Shown: positions 43,740-55,144, numbered from the stretch's first letter. The stretch: DNA of 64,000 nt from Methylobacterium sp. Leaf465 (GCF_001424705.1 NZ_LMRA01000001.1:275608-339607), one strand, 5' to 3'. Numbers and translations are program-made. The notes: generated by a model from the sequence alone, not told the origin.

Positions 43740-46700
43740 GTGTCGATCAAAGCCGCCCTGCACCACGTCACCCACTACACCTACGATCGGCCGATCACGC
43801 TGGGCCCCCAGGTGATCCGCCTGCGCCCGGCGCCGCATACGCGGACCGCCGTTCCGGCCTACTCGCTCAAGGTTCTGCCGGAGAACCACTTCATCAACTG
43901 GCAGCAGGACCCGAACGGCAACTGGCTCGCCCGGCTGGTCTTTCCGGAGAAGACCACCGAGCTGAAGATCGAGGTCGACCTCACCGCCGACATGTCGGTG
44001 ATCAACCCATTCGACTTCTTCGTAGAAGACTATGCCCAGACCTGCGGCTTCACCTACGCGGACGACCTCACGGCCGAGCTGAAGCCCTACCTCGTCCTCG
44101 ACGACGCCATGGCGCCGGAGGTGGATGCCTTCCTGGAGCGCCTCCCGGCCGAGCAGAACACGGTCCTGTTCCTCGTGGCCCTGAACGCGCAGGTGGCGCA
44201 GGAGATCACCTATGGCGTCCGCATGGAGCCCGGCGTCCAGACCGCCGCCGAGACCCTGACGCTGAAGAGCGGCTCCTGCCGCGACTCGGCCTGGCTGATG
44301 GTGCAGATCCTGCGCCGCCTCGGCATGGCGGCCCGCTTTGTGTCGGGCTACCTGATCCAGCTCATCCCCGACACCACCGCCGTCGACGGGCCGGCCGGCA
44401 CCACCACCGACTTCACCGATCTGCACGCCTGGGCCGAGGTCTACCTGCCGGGCGCCGGCTGGATCGGGCTCGACGCCACCTCCGGCCTCCTCTGCGGCGA
44501 GGGCCACATCCCGCTGGCGGCGACCCCGCACCACGCCTCCGCGGCGCCGATCTCCGGCCTCGCCGAGCCGGCGGGCGTCGAGTTCGGCTTCGAGATGACG
44601 GTGACCCGCGTGGCCGAGGCGCCGCGCATCACCAAGCCGTTCTCCGAGGAGGTCTGGGCCGCGATGGACGCCCTCGGCGACCGCATCGACGCCGACCTCG
44701 CCGAGCAGGACGTCCGCCTGACCATGGGCGGGGAGCCGACCTTCGTCTCCATCGACGACTTCGAGTCGCCCGAGTGGAACGCCGCCGCCGTCGGTCCGAC
44801 CAAGCGCGGCCTCGCTGACAAGCTGATCCGTCGCCTGCGCGATCGATTCGCCCCCGGCGGCATGCTGCATTACGGCCAGGGCAAGTGGTATCCGGGCGAG
44901 AGCCTGCCGCGCTGGGCCTTCGCCCTGTACTGGCGCCGGGACGGTGTGCCGGTCTGGAAGGATGCCGGCCTGATCGCCCCCGAGGACGGCCCCCGCGACG
45001 CCGACATCCACAAGGCCAAGGCCCTGATCGACGGAGTCGCCAAGCGCCTCGGCCTCGGGGCCTACGTGTTCCCGGCCTTCGAGGATCCGGTCTACTGGTC
45101 CGACAAGCGCGACGAGTTGCCCCCCAACGTCACGACGGCGGAGCCGCACTACCCGAACCCGGAGACCAATGCCCGCATGGCGCGGGTCTTCGCGCGCGGT
45201 CTCGGCGAGGCCGCGGGCTATGCCCTCCCGCTGGCGAGCCTGCCCACCGGCAAGGCGAGCGATTCCGACCGGCTCTGGATCTCGGAGCCGTGGGACTTTC
45301 GCCGGGGCCACGCCTTCCTGACGCCGGGCGACTCGCCGGTGGGCTACCGCCTGCCCCTGTCCTCGCTGCCCTTCGTGCCGCCCGAGCACTATCCCTATTA
45401 CCAGCCGCAGGACACGCTCGAAGCCCGCGCCCCGCTCCCCGAGGGCCATCCCGGCCCCGAGACCGTCAACGGCTCCGGCGTCACCGGCGTCGCGGTCCGC
45501 ACCGCCTTCGCGGTGGAGCCGCGCGACGGCATCCTGCACGTCTTCATGCCGCCCCTGCAGCGGGTCGACGAGTACCTGGAGCTCCTGGGCCATCTTGAGG
45601 CGACGGCCGCCGCGCTGAAGCAGCCGCTCCACATCGAAGGCTACGAGCCCCCCTTCGACCCGCGCCTCAACGTCATCAAAGTCACGCCCGATCCCGGCGT
45701 GATCGAGGTCAACGTGCATCCCGCCGCGGCCTGGCGCGACGCCGTGCGGATCACCACCGACCTCTACGAGGATGCCCGGCAGATCCGCCTCGGCGCGCAG
45801 AAGTTCATGACCGACGGCCGACACACCGGCACCGGCGGCGGAAACCACGTGGTGCTCGGCGGCGCGACACCGGACGACTCGCCGTTCCTGCGCCGGCCCG
45901 ACCTCCTGAAGAGCCTGGTGCTGTACTGGCAGCGCCACCCGGCGATGTCCTACCTGTTCTCGGGCCTCTACATCGGTCCGACGAGCCAGGCGCCGCGCAT
46001 GGACGAGGCGCGCCACGATGGGCTCTACGAGCTCGAGATCGCCATGGCGCAGGTGCCGAAGCCCGACGAGCCCAACATCCCGCGCTGGCTCGTGGATCGC
46101 ATCTTCCGCAACATCCTCGTGGACGTGACCGGCAACACCCACCGGTCCGAGATCTGCATCGACAAGCTCTACTCGCCGGACGGCCCCACGGGGCGCCTCG
46201 GGCTCCTCGAATTCCGCTCGTTCGAGATGCCGCCGGACCCGCGCATGAGCCTGGCGCAGCAGCTCCTGCTGCGGGCGATCGTCGCCTGGCTCTGGCGCGA
46301 GCCGCAGGAAGGCGGCTGTGTCCGCTGGGGCACGGGCCTGCACGATCGCTTCATGCTGCCCCACTTCCTGTGGGCCGATTTCCTCGGCGTGCTGGAAGAC
46401 CTCCGGGCGGCCGGCTACGACTTCGACCCGGCGGCCTTCGTGGCGCAGCGCGAGTTCCGCTTCCCGGTCTTCGGAACGGTGGAGCAGGGCGGCGTGAAGC
46501 TGGAGCTCCGCCAGGCCCTCGAACCCTGGCACGTGCTGGGCGAGGAGGGCGCGATCGGGGGAACCGTGCGCTACGTGGACTCGTCGGTGGAGCGTCTGCA
46601 GGTGAAGGTCGAGGGCTACGTGCCCGGCCGGCACGTCATCGCCTGCAATGGCCGGCGCCTGCCGATGACCGGCACCGGGACCGCCGGCGAGGCGGTGGCC

Positions 46701-47024
46701 GGACTGCGCTTCAAGGCGTGGCAGCCCGCCTCCTCGATGCACCCCACGATTCCCGCGCACTCGCCGCTCACCCTCGACATCCTCGACGCCTGGAGCGGCC
46801 GGTCGCTGGGCGGCTGCCGGTACCATGTCAGCCATCCGGGCGGACGCAACTACGAGACCTTCCCGGTGAACACCTACGAGGCGGAGGGGCGTCGCCTCGC
46901 GCGCTTCCAGGCCCACGGCCACACCCCCGGCAAGATCGCGATGCCGCCCGAAGAGACCAATCGCGAGTTTCCGATGACGCTCGACCTGCGCACCCCCGCA
47001 CCCCCGGGCTTCGCCCTCCCATGA
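43740..47024 (+). CDS. Transglutaminase-like protein fused to DUF2126
   Basis: A 1094-residue protein. The N-terminal region (1-110, [20 protein letters not shown]) is the bacterial transglutaminase-like N-domain; the papain-like core has the complete triad: Cys-180 in SGSCRDSAW, His-229 in [11 protein letters not shown] and Asp-245 in [10 protein letters not shown]. From about residue 320 to the end it is DUF2126, including [20 protein letters not shown] and [20 protein letters not shown], resembling amide-bond ligase-type (glutamine-synthetase-like) folds predicted by comparative genomics. Start GTG at 43740. The stop overlaps the start of the next gene (ATGA). It is predicted to make or break peptide or isopeptide bonds, but there is no biochemical confirmation in this family. 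Confidence 0.88.
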   Translation: MSIKAALHHVTHYTYDRPITLGPQVIRLRPAPHTRTAVPAYSLKVLPENHFINWQQDPNGNWLARLVFPEKTTELKIEVDLTADMSVINPFDFFVEDYAQTCGFTYADDLTAELKPYLVLDDAMAPEVDAFLERLPAEQNTVLFLVALNAQVAQEITYGVRMEPGVQTAAETLTLKSGSCRDSAWLMVQILRRLGMAARFVSGYLIQLIPDTTAVDGPAGTTTDFTDLHAWAEVYLPGAGWIGLDATSGLLCGEGHIPLAATPHHASAAPISGLAEPAGVEFGFEMTVTRVAEAPRITKPFSEEVWAAMDALGDRIDADLAEQDVRLTMGGEPTFVSIDDFESPEWNAAAVGPTKRGLADKLIRRLRDRFAPGGMLHYGQGKWYPGESLPRWAFALYWRRDGVPVWKDAGLIAPEDGPRDADIHKAKALIDGVAKRLGLGAYVFPAFEDPVYWSDKRDELPPNVTTAEPHYPNPETNARMARVFARGLGEAAGYALPLASLPTGKASDSDRLWISEPWDFRRGHAFLTPGDSPVGYRLPLSSLPFVPPEHYPYYQPQDTLEARAPLPEGHPGPETVNGSGVTGVAVRTAFAVEPRDGILHVFMPPLQRVDEYLELLGHLEATAAALKQPLHIEGYEPPFDPRLNVIKVTPDPGVIEVNVHPAAAWRDAVRITTDLYEDARQIRLGAQKFMTDGRHTGTGGGNHVVLGGATPDDSPFLRRPDLLKSLVLYWQRHPAMSYLFSGLYIGPTSQAPRMDEARHDGLYELEIAMAQVPKPDEPNIPRWLVDRIFRNILVDVTGNTHRSEICIDKLYSPDGPTGRLGLLEFRSFEMPPDPRMSLAQQLLLRAIVAWLWREPQEGGCVRWGTGLHDRFMLPHFLWADFLGVLEDLRAAGYDFDPAAFVAQREFRFPVFGTVEQGGVKLELRQALEPWHVLGEEGAIGGTVRYVDSSVERLQVKVEGYVPGRHVIACNGRRLPMTGTGTAGEAVAGLRFKAWQPASSMHPTIPAHSPLTLDILDAWSGRSLGGCRYHVSHPGGRNYETFPVNTYEAEGRRLARFQAHGHTPGKIAMPPEETNREFPMTLDLRTPAPPGFALP

Positions 47025-49540
47025 GCGCAGCGGCCGCGGCGGAGATACAGGGACGGGCCGAGCGCCTCGCGCGCTGGACCTCCGCATACCGGCCGCATCG
47101 GGACGTCCCCGACGAGCTGATGGATCACGAGGGCCGTCCCAAGGGGGCCTGGCCGAGATTCCTAGACCAGCTCGGCGGCATGGACGAGGTCGAGATCGGC
47201 GCCCGCTTCATCTCGGCGGTCCGGCGCATCCGCGACACCGGGATCTCCTATCGGATCTACGGCGACAAGCGCGAGCATGCCTGGCCGCTGGGCTCGCTGC
47301 CGCTCGTCCTCGAACAGGCGGACTGGGAGACGCTGAGCGCCAGCATCGTCGAGCGCGCCGCGCTGATGGAGACGATCCTCGCCGACCTCTACGGCCCGGA
47401 GCGCCTTGTGGCCGAGGGCCTGCTGCCAGCCGCAGTGGTGGCGGGCAGCCCGGAATTCATGCGCCCCCTGGTCGGCGTCACGCCGCCGGGCGGCCGCTTC
47501 CTCAAGCTCTACGCCGCCGACGTGACGCGCGGGCCCGACGGGCGCTGGCGGGTGCTCGCCGACCGGACGCAATCGCCCTCCGGGCCCGGCTACGCCCTGG
47601 AGAACCGGCTCGTCCTCACCCGCGCCTTCCCGGACCTCCATGCCGACCTGCAGGTCGAGCGCCTGGCCGCCTTCTTCCAGGCCTTTCGCGATGGCCTCGC
47701 GGTGGGTGCGCAGCGCAGCGACCCGCGCATCTGCCTCCTGACCTCAGGGGTTTTCAGCTCGACCTATGTCGAGCAGGCCGCGCTCGCCCGCTATCTCGGC
47801 CTGCTCCTGGTGGAGGGCGACGACCTCGTGATGCAGGACGGAGCCCTGCACATCCGCACCGTCTCCGGCCTGAAGCGGGCGGACGTGCTCTGGCGGCGCA
47901 TCGACTCCGACTACCTCGACCCCCTGGAGCTCAACCCGGCCTCGCGCCTCGGCGTCCCGGGCATCGTGGAAGCCCTGCGCAACGGCAACCTCGTCGTCGG
48001 CAACATGCCGGGTTCGGGCATCCTCGAATCCGGTGCGCTCGCCGCCTACCTGCCCGGCATCGCACGGCATCTCCTCGGGCGGGACCTGACACTCGCCGGG
48101 CCGAAGACCTGGTGGTGCGGCGATCCGCGGGCGCTGGCCGAGATCCGCGACCGGCTCGACAGCTTGAGCCTGCGTCCGGTGGCGACGCCTCCGAAGGGAG
48201 CCGTCCGCGACGCGATCCTGGCCCCGCACGCCCTCGATGCCGAGCGCGACCGCCTGCGCGCGGCCCTGCGCGACCGGCCTTTCGACTACGTCGCCCAGGA
48301 GACGATGCCGCTCGCCACCATGCCGGCCTGGGATCCGAGCGGCGGCTCCCCGCGCCTAGTGCCGCGGCCCTTCGTGCTGCGGGTCTTCGCGGCGGCGACG
48401 CCCGAGGGCTGGCGCGTGATGCCGGGCGGCTTCTGCCGCATCTCGGAGCGGCCCGATGTCGAGCCTCTTGAGATGCGCGCCGGCATCAAGTCGGCCGATG
48501 TCTGGATCCTGTCGCGCGATCCCGTGGAGCCGGTCACCCTGATTCAGACCGGGCCGGCGCGGGTGCGCCGGATCGCCGGGCACCTGCCGTCGCGGGCGGC
48601 CGACAACCTGTTCTGGTTCGGGCGCTACGTCGAGCGGGCCGAGGCGGTGATCCGCCTCGTCCTCGCGCATCTCGGCAGCGTCGGTTCCGCCGTGATCGCC
48701 GACATGGCGGGCGACGCGAAGGCGCCCACCGCGCTGCGCATTCGTGCACTCCTCGACGAGTGGGGGGCCATCGAGGCCCCCGACCTGCCCACCGCGGCCC
48801 TGGCCCAGCAGGCCCTCGGCGGCCACGACGCCCACGGCTCCGCCCTGCGCCACAGCCTGTCCGCGCGGATCAACGCCGCGACCCTGCGCGAGCGTCTCTC
48901 CGGCGAAGCCTGGCGGGCGCTGGCGGACCTGAAGGAGGTCCTGGAGATCGAGGCCGGGCAGGCGTTGCCGGAAGCGCAGCTCCTGGGCCTCGCCGAACGC
49001 GCCCTCAGCCACATCGCGGCCCTGTCGGGTCTCGCCCAGGAGAACATGAACCGCACCACCGGTTGGCACTTCGTCGATCTCGGCCGCCGGATCGAGCGCG
49101 CCATCAACACCCTGAGCTTCGCCACCCGCTTCGCCGGCGACGGCGCCAGCGCCGAGGACCTCGGCGTGATGCTGTCCCTGTGCGATTCGCACGTCTCGTT
49201 CGGTGCCCGCTACCTGCAGGGGGTAGCCCTCGATCCGGTGCGCGACATGGTGCTCCTCGATCCGTTCAATCCGCGCTCGGTCGCCTTCCAGCTCGAGGCG
49301 ATCACCCGGCATCTCGGCCAGCTTCCGGTTCTGCGGGCCGACGGGTTGCCCGAGCCGCACCAGCGCATCGCCGCCAAGCTCTCGGCCGAGTTCGCCACCG
49401 GCGAGGCGGCGGAGTTCGACGGCGCCGCCCTGATGCGCCTGGAGAACGAGGTCGAGGGCCTCGCCGACGCCGTGGCCACCCGCTACTTCCCCAACGGGCC
49501 GCATGCCCTGCGCCCGGAAAAGCTCGTGGGGCTCGCGTGA
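47021..49540 (+). CDS. Circularly permuted ATP-grasp ligase fused to alpha-E domain
   Basis: An 839-residue protein combining two families that are often separate genes: an N-terminal circularly permuted ATP-grasp (DUF404/DUF407; about 60-515, with [70 protein letters not shown] and [20 protein letters not shown]) and a C-terminal alpha-helical alpha-E domain (DUF403) from about residue 525 ([20 protein letters not shown]), including [23 protein letters not shown]-grasp enzymes form amide bonds through acyl phosphates; the alpha-E partner is non-catalytic by prediction. It overlaps both neighbours by four bases. The fusion ensures that ligase and alpha-E are made in equal amounts. Confidence 0.9.
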   Translation: MSAAAAAEIQGRAERLARWTSAYRPHRDVPDELMDHEGRPKGAWPRFLDQLGGMDEVEIGARFISAVRRIRDTGISYRIYGDKREHAWPLGSLPLVLEQADWETLSASIVERAALMETILADLYGPERLVAEGLLPAAVVAGSPEFMRPLVGVTPPGGRFLKLYAADVTRGPDGRWRVLADRTQSPSGPGYALENRLVLTRAFPDLHADLQVERLAAFFQAFRDGLAVGAQRSDPRICLLTSGVFSSTYVEQAALARYLGLLLVEGDDLVMQDGALHIRTVSGLKRADVLWRRIDSDYLDPLELNPASRLGVPGIVEALRNGNLVVGNMPGSGILESGALAAYLPGIARHLLGRDLTLAGPKTWWCGDPRALAEIRDRLDSLSLRPVATPPKGAVRDAILAPHALDAERDRLRAALRDRPFDYVAQETMPLATMPAWDPSGGSPRLVPRPFVLRVFAAATPEGWRVMPGGFCRISERPDVEPLEMRAGIKSADVWILSRDPVEPVTLIQTGPARVRRIAGHLPSRAADNLFWFGRYVERAEAVIRLVLAHLGSVGSAVIADMAGDAKAPTALRIRALLDEWGAIEAPDLPTAALAQQALGGHDAHGSALRHSLSARINAATLRERLSGEAWRALADLKEVLEIEAGQALPEAQLLGLAERALSHIAALSGLAQENMNRTTGWHFVDLGRRIERAINTLSFATRFAGDGASAEDLGVMLSLCDSHVSFGARYLQGVALDPVRDMVLLDPFNPRSVAFQLEAITRHLGQLPVLRADGLPEPHQRIAAKLSAEFATGEAAEFDGAALMRLENEVEGLADAVATRYFPNGPHALRPEKLVGLA

Positions 49541-50454
49541 TCTATACGCTGCGCCACCTCACAACCTACCGGTACGCCCGCCCCGTGCGCTTCGCCCGCT
49601 GCACCCTGCGCCTGCGCCCGCGCGACGGAGAAGGGCAAAGCGTGCTGGAGAGCGGCCTCACGATCACGCCCGATCCGCGGACCCGCATCGTCCGGCGCGA
49701 CTATTTCGGTCTCGATGCCACCGCGGTTACGATCGACACGCCCCACACCGAACTGCGGGTGGAGGCCCTGTCGCGGGTTCGGGTCGAGCGCGATCCGCCG
49801 CCGCCGGCGGAGTCCGGCCGCTCTTGGGAGCAGGTGCGCGACGAGGCGGTGAATGGGCGCGGCCTCGGTCCGGAACGGCCGGTGCACTTCCAATTCCCGA
49901 GCCTGCGCGTGCCGCTGGTGCCGGAGGTGACGGATTATGCCCGGGCGAGCTTTCCCCCGGGCCGGAGCGCCTATGGCGGCGCCTTCGACCTGATGCAGCG
50001 GATTCGGGCGGACTTCACCTTCGACGCGAAGGCCACCACCGTGCACACGCCCCTCGCCGAGGCCTTCGCCCTCCGGGCCGGCGTCTGCCAGGACTTCACC
50101 CACATCATGATCGCGGCCCTGCGCGGCCTAGGCCTGCCGGCCGCCTATGTCAGCGGCTACCTCCGGACGATCCCGCCCGCCGGTCGTCCGCGCCTGCGCG
50201 GCGCCGATGCGAGCCATGCCTGGGTCTCGGTCTGGTGCGGGGACGGCTGGATCGGCCTCGACCCCACCAACGGCATCGGCATGTGCGACGATCACATCGT
50301 CGTGGCCCGTGGACGCGACTACACCGACGTGTCCCCCATCGACGGCATCGTTTCCGCCTCGGGCCCGCAGAAGCTCAAGGTCGAGGTGGACGTGGTACCG
50401 GACGGTGAGCCGATGCCCGAGCATGCGGCTCCGCTCCAGGCCACCCCGGCCTGA
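49537..50454 (+). CDS. Second transglutaminase-like protein
   Basis: A 305-residue stand-alone transglutaminase. The N-terminal ~95 residues ([20 protein letters not shown]) are the same domain as in the large protein, and the catalytic triad is intact: Cys-184 in AGVCQDFTHIM, His-227 in SHAWVSVW and Asp-242 in GLDPTNG. The C-terminus with DHIVVARGRDYTDVSPIDGI is typical of this family. Its GTG overlaps the stop of the ligase gene (GTGA). It probably cleaves or cross-links the peptide product of the same operon, which is an inference from context. The gene is convergent with mntR, 27 bp away. Confidence 0.9.
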   Translation: MIYTLRHLTTYRYARPVRFARCTLRLRPRDGEGQSVLESGLTITPDPRTRIVRRDYFGLDATAVTIDTPHTELRVEALSRVRVERDPPPPAESGRSWEQVRDEAVNGRGLGPERPVHFQFPSLRVPLVPEVTDYARASFPPGRSAYGGAFDLMQRIRADFTFDAKATTVHTPLAEAFALRAGVCQDFTHIMIAALRGLGLPAAYVSGYLRTIPPAGRPRLRGADASHAWVSVWCGDGWIGLDPTNGIGMCDDHIVVARGRDYTDVSPIDGIVSASGPQKLKVEVDVVPDGEPMPEHAAPLQATPA

Positions 50455-50481
50455 CCGGCCCCGCCGGGATCCGAACGGACC

Positions 50482-50934
50482 CTAGGCGGATCTGGCCGTG
50501 AACAGACGGAAGGCTTCCAGGGTCTCGGCGCTGACGTGATGCTCGATGCCCTCGGCGTCGCGGCGGGCGATCTCGGGGCTGACCCCGAGCGCGCAGAGGA
50601 ACTGCTCGACGATGCGGTGGCGCTCGCGGCTCTGCACGGCCAGGGCCTGCCCGGCCTCCGTGAGGAAGACGCCCCGATAGGGGCGCTGCTGCACGAGGCC
50701 GTCCTCGGCGAGGCGCTTCAGCATCTTGGCGACGGTCGGCTGGGCCACGCCGAGGCGCGCGGCGATATCCACCTGCCGCGCCTCGCCGCCATCACCGATC
50801 AGGTCGGCGATGAGCTCGACGTAATCCTCGACGAGTTCCAGCCGGCGCGCCTCGCGGGCTTGCCGGAAGCTCTCCACGTGGACGTCGGGATCGACCAGGG
50901 AGGTGTCGGGCGCGGAGGACGTCGAATCCTGCAT
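50482..50934 (-). CDS. mntR: MntR-type manganese-responsive regulator (DtxR family)
   Basis: A 150-residue regulator with an N-terminal winged helix ([20 protein letters not shown] then [20 protein letters not shown]) and a metal-binding dimerisation part containing [20 protein letters not shown] and GIEHHVS, the usual glutamate/histidine ligands of the DtxR/MntR family. It normally represses manganese import genes when Mn is plentiful. No mntH or MntABC transporter gene is near. The ATG at 50934 is chosen because the family N-terminus begins there. Confidence 0.85.
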   Translation of the reverse strand: MQDSTSSAPDTSLVDPDVHVESFRQAREARRLELVEDYVELIADLIGDGGEARQVDIAARLGVAQPTVAKMLKRLAEDGLVQQRPYRGVFLTEAGQALAVQSRERHRIVEQFLCALGVSPEIARRDAEGIEHHVSAETLEAFRLFTARSA

Positions 50935-51040
50935 GTGGCCGGCGAACTCCCCCGAACAATGGCGCCCTCGAACGGGAGCCCGAGCCGGTTTGTACCGAAG
51001 CCGCGCCCCGGATGGGAGCCCCCGGGGTCGGAAAGCCGCC

Positions 51041-51928
51041 TCAACCGCGCAGGTGAGCCACAAAATCCCGCGTGAACCGGGGCAGATCGTCCAGCGAGCG
51101 CAGGCAGATCGTGAGATCGCGCAGGGCCCAGGCATCCTCCAGGGGCACGATGGCGAGGGCCATGGTGCGCGCGGCCCGGGCCGCAGTGGTTTCGGGGACG
51201 ATGCCGAGGCCGACGTCGCAGGCCACGAGCCGGCAGATCGCGTCGAAACTGCGCAGCTGCACCCGGAGGCGCATCGGAGGCCGGCCCGTGCGCGTGGCCT
51301 TGTCGGCCAGGAAGCGGGTGAGGGCGCTGGTCCGGTCGAGGCCGACCAGGGGATGCTCAATCACCTCCGCGAAGGCGACCGAGGCGCGCGCCGCCAGGGG
51401 GTGCCCGGTGGCCGCCACCATGACGAAGCGGTCCTGTCGGAACGGATAGGTCTCCAGGGCGCCGGTATCGACGGTGCCGGCGACGATACCGAGATCGGCC
51501 GAGCCCTCGGCCACCAGCCCGACGATCTCGTCCGAGGTCCGCTCCTCGATGTCCACGCTGACACCGGCCTGACGGGCCAGGAAGGCGCTCAGGACCTCGG
51601 GCAGGAATTCCGTGAGGGCGTTGGTGTTCGAGACGAGGCGGATCTGCCCCACCGTGCCGCCCGAGAAGGCGGCCAGGTCCTCCTGCATCCGGTCGATCCC
51701 GTCGAGGAGCCCGCGCGCATGGGCGAGGAGCGACCGCCCCGCCGGCGTCGGCACCACCCCCTGGCGCCCCCGCGTCAGCAGCGCGGCCCCGAGGGTCTCC
51801 TCCATGGCGCGGATGCGCACCGAGGCGGCGGCGAGGGCGAGATTCGCCCGGGCCGCGCCGTGGGTGATCGAGCCCGCCTCCACCACGTGCCGGAACAGCG
51901 AGAGATCGACCAGATCGAAGCGCATCAT
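51041..51928 (-). CDS. LysR-family transcriptional regulator
   Basis: A 295-residue regulator. The N-terminal winged helix ([20 protein letters not shown] then [20 protein letters not shown]) fits the LysR family, and the C-terminal ~210 residues are the two-lobed effector domain with [10 protein letters not shown] and [10 protein letters not shown]. It lies divergent from the ftsB gene, whose start is 82 bp away; LysR genes often control a divergent neighbour, but ftsB is not a normal target. The effector is unknown. Another ATG one codon in gives the same protein minus Met. Confidence 0.9.
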   Translation of the reverse strand: MMRFDLVDLSLFRHVVEAGSITHGAARANLALAAASVRIRAMEETLGAALLTRGRQGVVPTPAGRSLLAHARGLLDGIDRMQEDLAAFSGGTVGQIRLVSNTNALTEFLPEVLSAFLARQAGVSVDIEERTSDEIVGLVAEGSADLGIVAGTVDTGALETYPFRQDRFVMVAATGHPLAARASVAFAEVIEHPLVGLDRTSALTRFLADKATRTGRPPMRLRVQLRSFDAICRLVACDVGLGIVPETTAARAARTMALAIVPLEDAWALRDLTICLRSLDDLPRFTRDFVAHLRG

Positions 51929-52009
51929 CGGCTCGGGGCCCCCCTGCGCAGGGCGACCCTTCGCGGTTCCGTCAGCACTTCCTTAACCCTGTGGGTGCAT
52001 CGTGCCGGC

Positions 52010-52321
52010 ATGGTGGTCCGTCGTCGCGTCCGTGCTGTTCTGATGCCCCTCGGCCTCTACGCCGTGTCGGGCCTCGTCGTGGGCTTCTTCGTGCATCAGG
52101 CCGAAAGCGGCAACCGCGGCCTCGAGGCCAAGCGCGCCCTCAAGGTCCAGGCCCGCGCCCTGAACCAAGAGCTCAACGCCGCCAAGGCGGACCGGGCGAT
52201 CTGGGAGCACCGGGTGGCCCTGCTGCGCAGCGATCAGATCGATCGCGACCTCTTGGAGGAGCGCGCCCGCGTCATGCTCGGCCGTGTCCATGCCAACGAC
52301 GTGGTCATCATCGATCCCTGA
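52010..52321 (+). CDS. ftsB: FtsB/DivIC-family cell division protein
   Basis: A 103-residue single-pass membrane protein: a short basic N-terminus, a transmembrane helix (about 10-28, VLMPLGLYAVSGLVVGFFVH) and a coiled coil (LEAKRALKVQARALNQELNA) followed by the conserved motif DRDLLEERARVMLGRVHAND. It belongs to the septum formation initiator family, which bridges FtsL and FtsQ in the divisome. Its place directly before pdhA is the standard arrangement in alphaproteobacteria and supports the call. Confidence 0.85.
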   Translation: MVVRRRVRAVLMPLGLYAVSGLVVGFFVHQAESGNRGLEAKRALKVQARALNQELNAAKADRAIWEHRVALLRSDQIDRDLLEERARVMLGRVHANDVVIIDP

Positions 52322-52463
52322 TCGGCCCCGGACGGCGAAACCCGTCGCCCGCGCAGGCGCTTCGCAACTGACAACTTCCCCGTTCTGTCGGGTGGGCGGC
52401 CTCGCTTTCACTTCGGGCGTGCCCTAGAACCCCCGGTGAACAGATGGTCCCGGGGAGTTGCCG

Positions 52464-53558
52464 ATGGATGCCGCGAAGGATGCAGGCCAAGCCGCCTCCG
52501 ACACAAGCCGGGCGGGGGCTGAGCGATCCGGGGGGGCGAAGCCCACGGGCGCGGCCGAAACCCACGCGCCGGCCCCGAACGCGCCGCAGTTCACCCGCGA
52601 GGAAGATCTCCACGCCTATCACGAGATGCTGCTGATCCGGCGCTTCGAGGAGAAGGCCGGACAGCTCTACGGCATGGGCCTGATCGGCGGCTTCTGCCAC
52701 CTCTACATCGGCCAGGAAGCGGTGGTCATCGGCATGCAGATGGCCTCGGTCGACGGCGACCAGGTCATCACCGGGTACCGCGACCACGGCCACATGCTCG
52801 CCTGCGGCATGGATCCGAAGGGCGTCATGGCCGAGCTGACCGGCCGGCGCGGCGGCTACAGCCGCGGCAAGGGCGGCTCGATGCACATGTTCTCCCGCGA
52901 AAAGCAGTTTTTCGGCGGCCACGGCATCGTCGGCGCCCAGGTTTCGCTCGGGACGGGGCTGGCCTTTGCCGACGCCTACAAGAAGAACGGCAACGTCAGC
53001 CTGACCTACATGGGTGACGGTGCGGCCAACCAGGGCCAGGTCTACGAGAGCTTCAACATGGCGCAGCTCTGGAAGCTGCCGGTGGTCTACGTGATCGAGA
53101 ACAACCGCTACGCCATGGGCACTTCGGTGGCCCGCGCCTCGGCCCAGACCGACTTCTCCCGGCGCGGCATTTCCTTCGGCATCCCCGGCGAGCAGGTGGA
53201 CGGCATGGACGTGCGCACCGTGCGGGAGGCCGCGACCCGGGCGATCCAGCACGCCCGCTCGGGCGAGGGTCCCTACATCCTCGAGATGCAGACCTACCGC
53301 TATCGCGGCCACTCGATGTCCGACCCGGCCAAGTACCGGACCAAGGACGAGGTCTCGAAGATGCGCGAGGAGCACGACCCGATCGAAATGGTGCGCAAGC
53401 GCCTGATCGAGATGCACGGGGTGCCCGAGGCCGAGCTGAAGGCCACCGACGCCAAGGTGCGCGAGACCGTGAACGAATCCGCCGAGTTCGCCACGCACGA
53501 TCCCGAGCCGGATCCGTCCGAGCTGTGGACCGACATCCTGCTGGAAGCCCGCGCCTGA
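52464..53558 (+). CDS. pdhA: Pyruvate dehydrogenase E1 component, alpha subunit
   Basis: A 364-residue thiamine-diphosphate enzyme subunit that decarboxylates pyruvate. The ThDP-binding motif [20 protein letters not shown] with [11 protein letters not shown] is intact, and the conserved [19 protein letters not shown] contains the regulatory serine region of eukaryotic E1. The first ~40 residues are an Ala/Pro-rich linker before the catalytic part. ATG with GGGGAG at 52452-52457. First gene of the pdh cluster. Confidence 0.96.
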   Translation: MDAAKDAGQAASDTSRAGAERSGGAKPTGAAETHAPAPNAPQFTREEDLHAYHEMLLIRRFEEKAGQLYGMGLIGGFCHLYIGQEAVVIGMQMASVDGDQVITGYRDHGHMLACGMDPKGVMAELTGRRGGYSRGKGGSMHMFSREKQFFGGHGIVGAQVSLGTGLAFADAYKKNGNVSLTYMGDGAANQGQVYESFNMAQLWKLPVVYVIENNRYAMGTSVARASAQTDFSRRGISFGIPGEQVDGMDVRTVREAATRAIQHARSGEGPYILEMQTYRYRGHSMSDPAKYRTKDEVSKMREEHDPIEMVRKRLIEMHGVPEAELKATDAKVRETVNESAEFATHDPEPDPSELWTDILLEARA

Positions 53559-53571
53559 GACCCATCATGTG

Positions 53572-53621
53572 TCGGAGACGGGGCGGCATCCCGCGCATGC
53601 GGCCGCACCCCTCGTCTCCGA
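53572..53621 (+). other. Stem-loop between pdhA and pdhB
   Basis: Exact arms TCGGAGACG (53572-53580) and CGTCTCCGA (53613-53621) enclose a GC-rich loop with further pairing potential, with no T-run. It lies in the 100-bp pdhA-pdhB gap, 37 bp before the pdhB start. It may set the relative amounts of E1-alpha and E1-beta through mRNA processing or stability. Confidence 0.5.
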
Positions 53622-53658
53622 AGGGCTGACCGCCTCATCCTCGATCGACGAGTATTTC

Positions 53659-55101
53659 ATGGCGACCGACATCCTGATGCCCGCCCTCTCCCCGACCATG
53701 GAGGAGGGCAAGCTCTCGAAGTGGCTGAAGAAGGCGGGTGACCCGGTCAAATCCGGCGACGTGCTGGCCGAGATCGAGACCGACAAGGCGACCATGGAGG
53801 TCGAGGCCATCGACGAGGGCGTGCTCGCCAAGATCCTCGTCGAGGAGGGCACCGAGGGCGTGAAGGTCAACACGCCGATCGCGATCATCGCCGCCGAGGG
53901 CGAGGACGTTTCGGCAGCGTCCGCTGGCGGCGGTGTCCCGAAACCCGAGACGTCCGCGCAGCCCGCTCCGGCGCCCGACATGCAGGCCGAGGGCCAAGCC
54001 GAGAAGCCGGCCCCGAGCGCCAAGACCGGCGACGACGCGCCCAGGGCCCCGGCGGCCCCCGCCACCATCACCAACAAGGCGCCGGCGCCGGTCATGGAGG
54101 AGTTTCCGGAGGGCACCGAGATGGTCTCGACGACCGTCCGCGAGGCCCTGCGCGACGCCATGGCCGAGGAGATGCGCAAGGACGACGCCGTCTTCGTGAT
54201 GGGCGAGGAGGTCGCCGAGTACCAGGGTGCCTACAAGATCACGCAGGGGCTGCTGCAGGAGTTCGGCGCCCGCCGCGTCGTCGACACCCCGATCACCGAG
54301 CACGGCTTCGCCGGCATCGGCGTCGGCGCGGCCTTCACGGGCCTGCGTCCCATCGTGGAGTTCATGACCTTCAACTTCGCCATGCAGGCGATCGACCACA
54401 TCATCAACTCGGCGGCCAAGACCCTCTACATGTCCGGCGGCCAGCTCGGCTGTCCCATCGTGTTCCGCGGCCCCAACGGTGCGGCCGCCCGCGTCGGCGC
54501 ACAGCACAGCCACGACTACTCGGCCTGGTACTCCAACGTGCCCGGCCTGAAGGTCATTGCGCCCTACACCGCGTCGGACGCCAAGGGCCTGCTCAAGGCG
54601 GCCATCCGCGATCCCAACCCGATCATCTTCCTCGAGAACGAGATTCTCTACGGCCAGAGCTTCCCGGTGCCGAAGCTCGACGACTTCGTGCTGCCGATCG
54701 GCAAGGCGCGGATTCACCGTCCCGGCACCGACGTGACCATCGTGTCGTTCTCCATCGGCATGACCTATGCCCTCAAGGCGGCGCAGGCCCTCGCCGAGGA
54801 GGGTATCGAGGCGGAGGTGATCGATCTGCGGACCCTGCGCCCGATGGACACCGACACGGTGGTGGAATCGGTGAAGAAGACCGGCCGCTGCGTCACTGTG
54901 GAGGAGGGCTTCCCGCAATCGGGCATCGGCGCCGAGATCTCGGCCCGCCTGATGGTCGATGCCTTCGACTACCTCGACGCCCCGGTCCTGCGCGTCACCG
55001 GCAAGGACGTGCCGATGCCCTACGCCGCCAACCTCGAGAAGCTGGCGCTCCCCAACGTCGCCGAGGTGATCGAGGCGGCAAAGGCGGTCTGCTACCGCTG
55101 A
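53659..55101 (+). CDS. pdhB: Pyruvate dehydrogenase E1 component, beta subunit with N-terminal lipoyl domain
   Basis: A 480-residue subunit. The first ~80 residues are a biotinyl/lipoyl domain with the lipoylatable Lys-43 in ETDKATME, followed by a Pro/Ala-rich linker (about 85-150), and then the E1-beta catalytic part ([40 protein letters not shown]), with the C-terminal [20 protein letters not shown]. The fused lipoyl domain is known in many alphaproteobacteria and is absent from E. coli-type E1. The start was set by the lipoyl-domain Met; the open frame continues upstream. Confidence 0.95.
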   Translation: MATDILMPALSPTMEEGKLSKWLKKAGDPVKSGDVLAEIETDKATMEVEAIDEGVLAKILVEEGTEGVKVNTPIAIIAAEGEDVSAASAGGGVPKPETSAQPAPAPDMQAEGQAEKPAPSAKTGDDAPRAPAAPATITNKAPAPVMEEFPEGTEMVSTTVREALRDAMAEEMRKDDAVFVMGEEVAEYQGAYKITQGLLQEFGARRVVDTPITEHGFAGIGVGAAFTGLRPIVEFMTFNFAMQAIDHIINSAAKTLYMSGGQLGCPIVFRGPNGAAARVGAQHSHDYSAWYSNVPGLKVIAPYTASDAKGLLKAAIRDPNPIIFLENEILYGQSFPVPKLDDFVLPIGKARIHRPGTDVTIVSFSIGMTYALKAAQALAEEGIEAEVIDLRTLRPMDTDTVVESVKKTGRCVTVEEGFPQSGIGAEISARLMVDAFDYLDAPVLRVTGKDVPMPYAANLEKLALPNVAEVIEAAKAVCYR

Positions 55102-55124
55102 GGGCCGCGCGCGTTCCCCTCCCA

Positions 55125-55144
55125 CTCTCCCCGTCCGGGGAGAG
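55125..55144 (+). repeat. Short intergenic hairpin in the pdh cluster
   Basis: CTCTCCCC (55125-55132) and GGGGAGAG (55137-55144) form a perfect eight-base stem and tetraloop between pdhB and the DUF5076 gene. A degenerate relative (CCTCCCA...TGGAGG) lies at about 56972-56989 between pdhC and lpd. Similar short palindromes are scattered in GC-rich alphaproteobacterial intergenic regions. There is no T-run. Confidence 0.45.

Noticed and set aside
43401..47087. 1228-codon minus-strand open frame across the transglutaminase gene
   Set aside because: It lies opposite a protein with an intact Cys-His-Asp triad and DUF2126 region; the composition (Gly/Arg/Val/His-rich) is typical of antisense frames in GC-rich genes.
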